From positions 1 through 64,000 of the forward strand of contig JAFQCA010000027.1 in the NCBI GenBank assembly GCA_017399485.1: a DNA stretch of 64,000 nt, read 5' to 3'. Origin of the DNA: Alistipes sp. Lineage in GTDB: Bacteria; Bacteroidota; Bacteroidia; Bacteroidales; Rikenellaceae. This document shows, piece by piece, positions 27,301 to 35,814 of the stretch (position 1 is its first letter; every line of letters begins with the position of its first letter). Both the position numbers and the translations under genes were made by a program. The notes beneath the pieces were generated by a model. It saw only the letters and a list, made by a program, of their open reading frames with translations, was not told where the DNA came from and searched no databases.

Positions 27301-28833
27301 ATGGTAGTTAAGGCGTTTACGGGTACAGTGGCAGGTATAGGGGCTGTGATGGTGACCGTTGAGGTGAGCATCACAGGTGGAGGTCTCGGCCTATTTCTGG
27401 TTGGTCTGCCCGACAATGCTGTCCGCGAGAGTGAGCAACGCATACGCTCGGCTTTCGAAAATGCCTCCTACCGTATGACCTCGCGCAAATGTGTGGTGAA
27501 TCTTGCTCCTGCCGACCTGCGTAAGGAGGGCTCGGGTTTCGATTTGCCGATAGCCGTCGCCATATTGGCGGCAACCGAGCAGATTGAGGCCGAGAAGTTG
27601 GCCGACTCGGTGTTCGTAGGCGAGTTGTCGTTGGATGGCGCTATAAGAGGTGTCAGAGGCGTACTTCCCATAACTGCCGAGGCGCGTGATAAAGGCTTTA
27701 AGCGCATATACGTCCCCAAAGAGAATGCTATGGAGGCGGCTGTGGTTGATGGTATCGAGGTGCTGGCCGTGGAGTCATTGACCGAAGTGGCATCGTCGCT
27801 TAATGGCGAGATTGAGATAGCGGCGGAGGATAGAAAGATAGATACATCGTCGGAGGTGCAGACCTATGCCGAAGATTTTGCCGACGTGAAGGGCCAGGCC
27901 CACGCCAAACGTGCTTTGGAGATTGCGGCGGCAGGTGGCCACAACGTAATAATGATAGGACCACCGGGGTCGGGTAAGACGATGCTGGCGCGACGTATGC
28001 CTTCGATAATGCCTCCTATGACGACGGAAGAGGCTCTTGAAACGACCAAGATACACTCCGTAGCGGGTAAGTTGGGGGCGAGTCGGGGCTTGATGAGCCA
28101 GCGTCCGTTTCGCGCACCGCACCATCTGGCATCGCCCGTAGCGTTGATTGGCGGCGGTCAGAATCCGCAGCCCGGCGAGGTGTCGTTGGCGCATAATGGA
28201 GTGTTGTTCCTTGACGAGATGCCTGAGTTTGGGCACGGCGTTCTGGAGGTGTTGCGACAGCCGTTGGAGGATAAGCATATAACCATCTCGCGTGCGCGTT
28301 ATGCGGTGGATTATCCGTCGAACTTTACGCTTGTGGCGTCGATGAATCCCTGTCCGTGCGGATATTATAACCATCCGACCAAGGAGTGCAGTTGCTCGAC
28401 GGCAGCCGTACATCGTTATATAGGCCGTATATCGGGCCCGTTGATGGATAGAATCGACCTGCACGTCGAGGTCACGCCTGTCGAGCGTGAGGAGATGGCA
28501 TCGACCACACTCGCAGAGTCGAGTGCCTCGATACGGGAGCGAGTGATGAGAGCCCGCAGGGTGCAGGCTGAGCGATTTGCCGATACGGGCATACATACCA
28601 ACACGATGATGTCGTCGGCTATGTTGCGCGAGTTCTGCCCGCTGACTGCCGAGTCGCGGATGTTGCTCGACAGGGCTATGGAGCGTCTGCAACTCTCGGC
28701 CAGAGCCTATGACCGTATAATCAAGGTGGCGCGTACGATTGCCGATTTGGAGGGTGCGGCAGATATTGCTCCCACTCATATTTCGGAGGCTATAACCTAC
28801 CGCTCACTTGACCGTGAGAGTTGGGGAAGATAG
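27301..28833 (+). CDS. YifB/ComM family Mg-chelatase-like AAA+ ATPase
   Basis: This 510-aa protein has the N-terminal Lon-protease-like subdomain (GLPDNAVRESEQRI, ICP-type GSGFDLPIA), Walker A GPPGSGKTML near residue 220, Walker B VLFLDEMPEF, and the C-terminal Mg_chelatase_C helix bundle. The CPCGYYNHPTKECSCS cysteine cluster is typical. ComM relatives act as hexameric helicases promoting branch migration during natural transformation. The name YifB is otherwise used. It closes the priA-comF-dnaB-yifB DNA-processing stretch. Confidence 0.93.
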   Translation: MVVKAFTGTVAGIGAVMVTVEVSITGGGLGLFLVGLPDNAVRESEQRIRSAFENASYRMTSRKCVVNLAPADLRKEGSGFDLPIAVAILAATEQIEAEKLADSVFVGELSLDGAIRGVRGVLPITAEARDKGFKRIYVPKENAMEAAVVDGIEVLAVESLTEVASSLNGEIEIAAEDRKIDTSSEVQTYAEDFADVKGQAHAKRALEIAAAGGHNVIMIGPPGSGKTMLARRMPSIMPPMTTEEALETTKIHSVAGKLGASRGLMSQRPFRAPHHLASPVALIGGGQNPQPGEVSLAHNGVLFLDEMPEFGHGVLEVLRQPLEDKHITISRARYAVDYPSNFTLVASMNPCPCGYYNHPTKECSCSTAAVHRYIGRISGPLMDRIDLHVEVTPVEREEMASTTLAESSASIRERVMRARRVQAERFADTGIHTNTMMSSAMLREFCPLTAESRMLLDRAMERLQLSARAYDRIIKVARTIADLEGAADIAPTHISEAITYRSLDRESWGR

Positions 28834-28990
28834 GAAAATTCAAAATTCAAAATTACGAGAGGTAAACTCTCGTTTCCTCCTCGCGGCTCGGCAAAGAGTG
28901 TAAACACTCTCTGCGCTCGCTCCGCAGCGTCGGTTCAGAATTAATTTTTGAGTTAGGTAGAGGAATAGAACAAAAAATGTTGTAGAAAGG
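28834..28990. other. Non-coding spacer with short hairpins
   Basis: No gene is seen. The spacer contains an agagtg/cactct hairpin near 28897-28913 and a 13-nt match (cctcgcggctcgg) to the right arm of repeat A, which suggests a rearranged repeat remnant. It is followed directly by repeat A copy 3. Confidence 0.5.
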
Positions 28991-29098
28991 ACGTCACTCC
29001 ACCGTGCCGCAAGGCGAGGATTGGAGTCTCTAACCTAAAAACTTTGATAGTAGAGATTCCAATCATTTTTGACATTCGCCAAAAATGTGGAATGACGT
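28991..29098 (-). repeat. Cloverleaf-type dispersed repeat (family A), copy 3 (inverted)
   Basis: The ends are acgtcactccac (28991-29002) and gtggaatgacgt (29087-29098). Read on the minus strand, the small arm is atttttg...caaaaat (7 bp), again paired but with different bases from copies 1 and 2. Confidence 0.85.
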
Positions 29099-29128
29099 AA
29101 TGCAACAAAAAGATATATAAGGAATACT

Positions 29129-30229
29129 ATGAAACGAGTTATACTTTCGGGTGGCGGAACGGGCGGACATATATACCCCGCAGTGGCTGTTGCCGAAGCG
29201 TTGAAAAACAAATATCGTGACAATGTAGAGATTCTCTTCGTCGGTGCCGAGGGCAAGATGGAGATGGAGAAGGTCCCTGCGTTGGGGTATAATATTGTGG
29301 GTCTGCCTATCGTGGGCCTGCAACGTCGTTTGGAGCCGAAGAACCTGCTTGTACCGTTTAAGTTGGTAGGTAGCGTATGGAAGGCTCGTAGTATAATCAA
29401 GGATTTCGCGGCTGATGCGGTTGTAGGCTTTGGTGGTTATGCCAGCGCACCTGTGCTCTTCGCAGCGCAGATGTTGGGTGTGCCGACAATCATTCAGGAG
29501 CAGAACTCCTATGCAGGCCTCACCAATAAGATGCTCTCGCGCAGGGCTCGCCGTATATGTGTGGCATACGAGGGTATGGAGCGATTCTTCCCGTCGGATA
29601 AGATTATCTTGACAGGCAATCCGTTGCGAGGTCGTTTTGCTCCCGCAAAGCAGAAGAGCGAGGAAGCGCTTGCGTATTACGGCTTCAGTGCCGAAAAGCC
29701 GACTTTGCTGGTTGTGGGTGGCTCGCTTGGTACGCGTACGCTCAATGAGATGATGAAGAGCTGGATACTATCGCTGGAGGGTAAGGATGCCCCGATACAG
29801 GTCATCTGGCAGACTGGAAAATATTATGAAAAGGAGATGCAGGCGTTTCTGGAGGAGCATCCCACGAAAAATATCTGGCAAGGGGCTTTTATCGAGCGTA
29901 TGGATTTGGCCTATGAGGTGGCCGACCTTGCGGTGTCGCGCAGTGGAGCCTGCACGGTGTCGGAGTTGTGCCTGATAGGTAAGCCGACAATATTTGTGCC
30001 GTCACCCAATGTGGCCGAAGACCATCAGACCAAGAATGCTATGGCTCTGGTTGAGCGCGATGCGGCGCGTATGGTGGCCGATAAGGAGGCTGTGGAGAAG
30101 TGTATGCCGCTGGCGATGGAGTTGTTGCAGGATGAGCCTATGCTCAAGCGTCTGTCGCACAATATTTCGGTGCTGGGCATCCGCGATGCGGCAGAAAGAG
30201 TTATGAAACAGATAGAAAAGGAGTGGTAA
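29129..30229 (+). CDS. murG: UDP-GlcNAc:lipid I N-acetylglucosaminyltransferase
   Basis: This 366-aa GT28 enzyme has the glycine-rich start LSGGGTGGHIYPAVAVAE, VVGFGGYAS, IIQEQNSYAGLTNK, and the donor-site region RSGACTVSEL...PSPNVAEDHQTKNA. It adds GlcNAc to lipid I to give lipid II on the cytosolic face of the membrane. It begins the murG-murC-ftsQ-ftsA-ftsZ run. The usual upstream partners (murD, ftsW) are absent and yifB stands there instead. Confidence 0.96.
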   Translation: MKRVILSGGGTGGHIYPAVAVAEALKNKYRDNVEILFVGAEGKMEMEKVPALGYNIVGLPIVGLQRRLEPKNLLVPFKLVGSVWKARSIIKDFAADAVVGFGGYASAPVLFAAQMLGVPTIIQEQNSYAGLTNKMLSRRARRICVAYEGMERFFPSDKIILTGNPLRGRFAPAKQKSEEALAYYGFSAEKPTLLVVGGSLGTRTLNEMMKSWILSLEGKDAPIQVIWQTGKYYEKEMQAFLEEHPTKNIWQGAFIERMDLAYEVADLAVSRSGACTVSELCLIGKPTIFVPSPNVAEDHQTKNAMALVERDAARMVADKEAVEKCMPLAMELLQDEPMLKRLSHNISVLGIRDAAERVMKQIEKEW

Positions 30230-30316
30230 AGAACTCTCTATAATAGATAAAACACGTTGTAAAGTATTGCGCGTTTATTTGTAGCGCGTGCGCTTATTTG
30301 TAAAAAGCAGGATGAA

Positions 30317-31702
30317 ATGAAGAACTACGACAACATATATTTTATGGGCATTGGCGGCATCGGTATGAGTGCTTTGGCCCGTTATTTTATGCACGAGGGT
30401 AAGGCTGTTGCGGGCTATGACCGTACGCCTACACCTTTGACGGCAGCCCTTGAGGAGGAGGGGGCAACGGTGTGTTATGAGGATGGAGTGGAGAATATCC
30501 CCGCTGCATTTCGTGATAACGCAACCACGATGGTAGTCTTTACCCCTGCTGTGCCGAGCGACCATCCGCAGATGGAGTTCTTCCGTCAAAACGGTTTCCT
30601 GATGGAGAAACGCTCGCAGATGTTGGGGCATCTCTCGGAGGGCAAGTATGTGATGGCCGTAGCGGGTACTCACGGCAAGACCACCACTTCGACACTCATA
30701 GCGTGGCTTAATGCCGCAACCGATATGGGTGGCAATGCCTTCTTGGGTGGAATATCGAAGAATTTTAACGGTAATATGGTTTTGGGCGAGGGTAATCGTT
30801 TGGCTGTTGAGGCCGATGAGTTTGACCGCTCGTTCCTACGCCTGAAACCCGATGTGGCGGTCATTACGGCTGTGGCGGCTGACCACTTGGATATATACGG
30901 TACGTTTGAGGCTGTAGTCGAGGCCTTCGGGCAGTTTGCGGCGCTTATCAAGCAGGGCGGTCACCTGATAATCAAGCAGGGTGTCGATATTCCGTTGCCA
31001 GCGGCAGGGATTAACATCTGGCGATATAGTTACGATGAGCCTTGCGATTTTTATGCGAAAAATGTAACTCTCTGCGAGGGAGGATATTATAACTACGATG
31101 TGGTGACTCCGTCGGGTGTTATCGAGGGGTGCCGATTGGGTATTCCGGGCTGGGTGAATATCGAAAATTCGGTGGCGGCAGTGGCCTCGATGTGGTGTGC
31201 GGCACGCTCTCGCGGCGAGGTGCTCGATGAGCAGAAGTTGCGACGCGGTCTGGAGCAGTATTCGGGTGTGAAACGTCGCTTCGAGTTCTATATCAACACC
31301 CCGCGTCAGGTATATATGGATGACTATGCTCACCATCCTGAGGAGTTGGAGGCTACAATCACGTCGGTACGCAAGATGTTCCCCAATCGTGAGATTACGG
31401 CTGTATTCCAGCCACATCTCTACACCCGTACGCGTGACCTCTATCGTGAGTTTGCTGCGGCGCTGTCGCTGGCCGATAAGGTGGTGCTGGTGCCGATTTA
31501 TCCTGCGCGTGAGGAGCCTATCGAGGGCATCACGTCGGAGATTATTGCCGAGTGTGTGACCGTACCCTGCCCGATATGTGAGCGTGAGAGGTTGGCTGAA
31601 TATTTGTCGGCAGAGCAGACCGATGTGGTGGTGACATTCGGAGCAGGTAATATCGATGCATATTGTCAGGCCATAGCCGACGCATTGAGCCATAAAGCAT
31701 AA
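30317..31702 (+). CDS. murC: UDP-N-acetylmuramate-L-alanine ligase
   Basis: This 461-aa Mur ligase has the N-terminal UDP loop MGIGGIGMSALA, the ATP P-loop GTHGKTTTST near residue 117, and ADEFDRSFL. YMDDYAHHPEELEATI and VFQPHLYTRT near the C-terminal domain complete the MurC pattern. It joins L-Ala to UDP-MurNAc in the first peptide step of peptidoglycan precursor synthesis. The 87-bp gap to murG holds a direct repeat (gcgtttatttgta/gcgcttatttgta) but no clear promoter. Confidence 0.96.
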   Translation: MKNYDNIYFMGIGGIGMSALARYFMHEGKAVAGYDRTPTPLTAALEEEGATVCYEDGVENIPAAFRDNATTMVVFTPAVPSDHPQMEFFRQNGFLMEKRSQMLGHLSEGKYVMAVAGTHGKTTTSTLIAWLNAATDMGGNAFLGGISKNFNGNMVLGEGNRLAVEADEFDRSFLRLKPDVAVITAVAADHLDIYGTFEAVVEAFGQFAALIKQGGHLIIKQGVDIPLPAAGINIWRYSYDEPCDFYAKNVTLCEGGYYNYDVVTPSGVIEGCRLGIPGWVNIENSVAAVASMWCAARSRGEVLDEQKLRRGLEQYSGVKRRFEFYINTPRQVYMDDYAHHPEELEATITSVRKMFPNREITAVFQPHLYTRTRDLYREFAAALSLADKVVLVPIYPAREEPIEGITSEIIAECVTVPCPICERERLAEYLSAEQTDVVVTFGAGNIDAYCQAIADALSHKA

Positions 31703-31724
31703 GTTAAGAGATTTCTAAGCAAAG

Positions 31725-32840
31725 ATGAACAAGACGCTGAGGATAATATTGATGACACTGTTGTGGGTGTTTGTCGCGGCCTTTATCGTGTATTTTAATG
31801 GCCGCGCCAAGGCGCATCGTGCATCTACGACAATCCGTAGCGTCGATATCAACATCATAGATAGCACACGCGAGGAGATGCTCATCTCAAGTAAGACTAT
31901 CGAGCGATGGATTCAGCAGAATAAGATTGCGACTGTCGGTGTGCCTATCGAGGAGTTGGACTTGGCGTCAATCGAGAATACAATACGAGCAAATGGTTTT
32001 ATCAAGCGCGTGAATGCCTATGTCACTTACGATGGCGAGTTGCGCATAGATGTGAGCCAGCGTCGCCCGATGTTGCGACTGATGGCCGACGGCTACGATT
32101 CGTACATCACAGCCGATGGATATATATTCCCCGCACCTCGTATGTCGGCTGTCTATGTTCCCGTTGTGACAGGCCCCTATGCTCCCCCTGTGCCTGCTAA
32201 TTATACAGGCCGATTGGAGGATTATATCCAAAGCCGCATAGCCGAGTCGGAGGCTAAAATCCTTGAGTTGCAACACGAGAAGGTGCCTCTGTTCAAGCGC
32301 GAGAAGGAGATTAAGGACTCTGTCAGGGCCGTTAGCCGTATGCTTGTGGCAAAGAAGGGATTGTTGTCGCGTAAGGGCCTGTTTGAGAGTCACGATGAAT
32401 ACGACAAGCGTCGTCAGGCCAAGTTGCGCGAGAGAGCCGAGTTGCGCCAAAAATACAGTTATTGGAATCGCCAGAACGAAAATGAAATAGAGAAAGTGAG
32501 CGCAAAGCAGGATGCCGAGCGTAATAAGCAAAAAAAATTGCTCAAAAGGTATGAAGATTTGTCGAAACTCATTAACTTTGTAAAATATATCGAAGATGAC
32601 TCTTTTTGGAGCGCCGAGATAGTACAAATCGTAGCATCGACAATGAGCAGTGGTGACCTTGAGTTGGAGTTGATTCCGCGTACAGGTCGTCATACTGTTC
32701 TATTTGGTGAGGTGGATGATGTAGAGGAGAAACTCGACAAATTATTGGCTTTTTATCAGAAGGGACTATCCAACATCGGCTGGGACTCCTTCCGCACAAT
32801 ATCCATCAAGTACAAGGGCCAAGTGGTCTGCACCCGATAA
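31725..32840 (+). CDS. ftsQ: FtsQ-type division protein with a large coiled-coil insertion
   Basis: This 371-aa protein has one N-terminal membrane helix (about residues 6-24) and a POTRA-like part (about 36-115, with IENTIRANGFIKRVNAYV). The FtsQ beta domain begins with SYITADGYIFPAPR...VPVVTG at 127-150. The beta domain resumes only at about residue 278 (LSKLINFVKYIEDDSFWSAEI) and ends at TISIKYKGQVVCTR. Residues ~151-277 are an insertion rich in Lys, Arg, Glu and Gln with strong helical and coiled-coil character. Ordinary Bacteroidota FtsQ proteins are about 240-260 residues. Position between murC and ftsA secures the identity. Confidence 0.88.
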   Translation: MNKTLRIILMTLLWVFVAAFIVYFNGRAKAHRASTTIRSVDINIIDSTREEMLISSKTIERWIQQNKIATVGVPIEELDLASIENTIRANGFIKRVNAYVTYDGELRIDVSQRRPMLRLMADGYDSYITADGYIFPAPRMSAVYVPVVTGPYAPPVPANYTGRLEDYIQSRIAESEAKILELQHEKVPLFKREKEIKDSVRAVSRMLVAKKGLLSRKGLFESHDEYDKRRQAKLRERAELRQKYSYWNRQNENEIEKVSAKQDAERNKQKKLLKRYEDLSKLINFVKYIEDDSFWSAEIVQIVASTMSSGDLELELIPRTGRHTVLFGEVDDVEEKLDKLLAFYQKGLSNIGWDSFRTISIKYKGQVVCTR

Positions 32841-32931
32841 GTGGGGGCGAGCGTGGTGAACAAGGTGAGCAGGGGCGAGCCGAATATTCAGAGAACGGTT
32901 AGAGTAAGAGAAAAATTAAAACAACAATATA

Positions 32932-34446
32932 GTGGAGAAGAAAAATTACATAGTAGCAGTCGATATCGGCTCATCGGAGGTGGTTATCGCCGTAGGCTCG
33001 ATAAACGAGAACGGCTCTTTGGAGGTGCAGGCAATAGTGACCGAGCCGACAACGGGCGTGACGGCAGGATTGGTCGATAATAATGAGAGTGTGGTCGAGG
33101 CTTTGCGCAAGGCCCGCGAGAAGGCCGAGCAGCAAGCCGGCATAGCGATTACCGATGCTTATGTCAGCATATCGGGTAAGTTTGTGCGTTGTGCGCGTTA
33201 TACCGACCACGTCTTTGTTGAGGATGCCGAGAATTGCATATCGCAGCGCGATGTGAATGCTCTGAGTGAGCGTATGCGTAACGTCAAGGCAGCCGATGGC
33301 GAGGTGATTATGGATTTGTTCCCTCTGCTCTATAAGGGTGATGCGGGCACCGAGATGAAGAATCCCGTAGGCTCTTACAGCAAGCAGTTGTCATCGACCT
33401 ATAACTTTATCCTCTGCGAGCGTGATGCCAAGAATCGCTTCAGTCGTGTATTCCTTGAGGCGGGCATCAAAATCAAGGGTATCTTTGCAAGTGCCGCCGT
33501 TGTGGCGGAGTCGGTAGTGACCAGCGAAGAGAAGGAGGAGGGTGTTGCCATTGTCGATATCGGTAGCGGTGTTACCGATGTTGCGGTGTATTGTGGCAAT
33601 GTATTGACCTATATCGCCTCAATACCTATCGGTGGCGCTGCTATAAACAACGATATACGTCTTTTTAACGGATATATTCCTCATAAGACCATCGAGAACT
33701 TGAAGCGACGTTATGGCTCTGCTGTGGCCGAGATGACCAAAGATGACCTCATCCACATCCAGATTCGTAAGGGCGCACGTACCATTAAACCTATCTCGCG
33801 TTGGAATTTGGCCGCTGTGATAGGTGCGCGTATGACCGACATCGCCGAATATGTGTGGAACGAGATACGCGAGGCAGGCTATGCCAAGAAACTCTCGGCA
33901 GGTATTGTCCTTACGGGTGGTGGCGCAGCGCTTGCCAATGTGGCCGATTTGTTTAACAATGTAACGGGACAGGAGGTTAGAGTCGCTTGTGCCGAGATAG
34001 GTGTCGATTCTACATCGCTTGAGGTGGTGTCGTCGCCCAATCTCACGTTGGCCGTATCGATGCTTCTGCGCGGAGCAAAGGAGGGTGCTTGCCCTGTAGG
34101 TGTGCTTCATACTCCCATACCTAAGCGCGTAGTGCCTGATGTGGCTCCTGCGCAACCTGCAGCACAACCTGCACAACCCACTCAACCCGTACAGCCCGCA
34201 GCGCAGCCTGCCGAGCCGCAGACCATAAATCAGCGTTATGGTGCAGCCGCAACTCCTGCAACTCCTGTTGTACCTCCCGCATCGACACCATTGAATAACG
34301 ATGTCGATGATTATGATGATGACGAGGAGGATGAGGATATCAAGCGTGAAGGATTCTTCTCTCGTTGGTGGAAGAATAAGATTAAGAAGGGGCTTGACGA
34401 TGCTTTCCGTAACCCCGAAGACGATGATGATGGTGATGACTATTAA
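32932..34446 (+). CDS. ftsA: Cell division actin-like protein FtsA
   Basis: This 504-aa protein has the actin-fold phosphate loop VAVDIGSSEVVIAVG, the SHS2-type 1C subdomain, GVAIVDIGSGVTDVAVY and VLTGGGAAL. The C-terminus is unusually long. A Pro/Ala/Gln-rich linker (about residues 400-445) is followed by an acidic stretch (DDYDDDEEDED), then the conserved membrane-targeting amphipathic helix FFSRWWKNKIKKGLDDAF and a second acidic tail. It tethers FtsZ filaments to the membrane. The start is GTG at 32932. ftsZ follows 15 bp downstream. Confidence 0.95.
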   Translation: MEKKNYIVAVDIGSSEVVIAVGSINENGSLEVQAIVTEPTTGVTAGLVDNNESVVEALRKAREKAEQQAGIAITDAYVSISGKFVRCARYTDHVFVEDAENCISQRDVNALSERMRNVKAADGEVIMDLFPLLYKGDAGTEMKNPVGSYSKQLSSTYNFILCERDAKNRFSRVFLEAGIKIKGIFASAAVVAESVVTSEEKEEGVAIVDIGSGVTDVAVYCGNVLTYIASIPIGGAAINNDIRLFNGYIPHKTIENLKRRYGSAVAEMTKDDLIHIQIRKGARTIKPISRWNLAAVIGARMTDIAEYVWNEIREAGYAKKLSAGIVLTGGGAALANVADLFNNVTGQEVRVACAEIGVDSTSLEVVSSPNLTLAVSMLLRGAKEGACPVGVLHTPIPKRVVPDVAPAQPAAQPAQPTQPVQPAAQPAEPQTINQRYGAAATPATPVVPPASTPLNNDVDDYDDDEEDEDIKREGFFSRWWKNKIKKGLDDAFRNPEDDDDGDDY

Positions 34447-34461
34447 AATGTAGATTGACAA

Positions 34462-35784
34462 ATGGAGGATTTGATGAACGAACTCTCGATGCCCAAGCAG
34501 GTATCGTCGATTATAACCGTTATAGGTGTAGGTGGTGCAGGCGGTAATGCCGTAAACCATATGTGGAATACCGGTATAAAGGGTGTGAACTTCTTGATAT
34601 GTAACACCGACCAGAAGGCGATGGATAACTCGCCCGTAAAGGATAAGATACGTCTTGGCCAGGATGGTCTGGGTGCAGGTAATGACCCCGAACGAGGTCG
34701 TGAGGCTGCCGTAGAGTCGCTGGAGCAGATTAAGCAGTATATCGAGGCGTCGGGTACTCGTATGGTATTCATCACCGCAGGAATGGGTGGTGGTACGGGT
34801 ACGGGAGCATCGCCCGTCATTGCCAAGTTGGCGCACGAGATGGGACTTTTGACCGTTGCCAACGTAACCTCGCCGTTGCGTGGTGAGGGCCCGATACGTT
34901 GCCAGCAGGCTGCTGCAGGTATCGAGGAGTTGCGTAAGTATGCCGATTCGTTGCTGGTTATCAATAACGACAGCATCCGCGAGATGTATGGTAAGTTGTC
35001 GTTGCCGCAGGCGTTCCGTAAGGCTGACGATATATTGGCATCGGCAACAAAGGGTATTGCCGAACTTATCACCGTAGAGAGCGCATATATCCGTGTCGAT
35101 TTTGCCGACTTGCAGCGTGTGATGAAGGGTAGTGGCCGTGCGCATATGGGTGTGGCTACCGCCGAGGGTGAAGGTCGTGCTTTGGAGGCGGCTCGTCGCT
35201 CATTGTGCTCTCCGCTGTTGGATAGCAATCTCATCGCGGGTGCCAAGAATGTGCTTATCAATATCTCGGCTGCCGATATCGAGAGCGTATCTTACGAGGA
35301 GTCGATGGAGGTTATCGACTACATCCAGAGTTATGCAAGTTATAAGGACGAGGATGGTGTAGAACATAATGCCAATGTCATTTGGGGTGCAAGTTCAAAA
35401 CCTATGCAGGAGAATCTGTTGGAGGTTGTGGTTGTCGCTACGGGCTTTAGTTCGGAGGAGGCTCCCTCGCGTCCCATATCGCTCATTATGGAGCCCATCG
35501 AACCTATGGATGATGAGGCTGTCATCACTGCTGTTCCTGCGAGTGGTCCCGAGTCGGTAAAGGTGGCGCAACAACATCACGCGATGCCCGCAATGCTTGA
35601 CCGCAAACCTTCGAAGTGGGCTAACATCGAGGCCGAGTTGCGTATCCCTTCGTTCCAGCGTCGTAATGTGAAGTTGGTTGTCGATAACGATAATGCCTCG
35701 CGTCATAAGGAGGTATATCGCGAGGAGCCGCACGAGGCAGAGAATAAATCAATGGATAATAACCTATTCAAGGGTAACTTGTAG
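34462..35784 (+). CDS. ftsZ: Cell division tubulin homologue FtsZ
   Basis: This 440-aa protein has the GTP-binding signature GGGTGTGAS (residues 109-117), the IGVGGAGGNAVN N-terminal loop, and the T7 synergy loop (DFADLQRVM). A conserved C-terminal peptide-like segment IPSFQRRN lies near residue 394, followed by a further ~45 residues. It polymerises into the Z ring and binds FtsA. It ends the murG-ftsZ cluster, with gldE starting 31 bp further on. Confidence 0.97.
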   Translation: MEDLMNELSMPKQVSSIITVIGVGGAGGNAVNHMWNTGIKGVNFLICNTDQKAMDNSPVKDKIRLGQDGLGAGNDPERGREAAVESLEQIKQYIEASGTRMVFITAGMGGGTGTGASPVIAKLAHEMGLLTVANVTSPLRGEGPIRCQQAAAGIEELRKYADSLLVINNDSIREMYGKLSLPQAFRKADDILASATKGIAELITVESAYIRVDFADLQRVMKGSGRAHMGVATAEGEGRALEAARRSLCSPLLDSNLIAGAKNVLINISAADIESVSYEESMEVIDYIQSYASYKDEDGVEHNANVIWGASSKPMQENLLEVVVVATGFSSEEAPSRPISLIMEPIEPMDDEAVITAVPASGPESVKVAQQHHAMPAMLDRKPSKWANIEAELRIPSFQRRNVKLVVDNDNASRHKEVYREEPHEAENKSMDNNLFKGNL

Positions 35785-35814
35785 TAGGAGGAAGTTGAAT
35801 TTAATTGATATAGT

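Noticed and set aside
27775..28779. 334-codon minus-strand frame opposite yifB
   Set aside because: It is an antisense shadow rich in Arg and His, with no motif. yifB is certain on the plus strand.
33619..35145. Long minus-strand frame (508 codons) opposite ftsA and ftsZ
   Set aside because: It is an antisense shadow produced by the codon bias of two well-identified genes, with no domain and a Cys/Tyr/His-rich composition.
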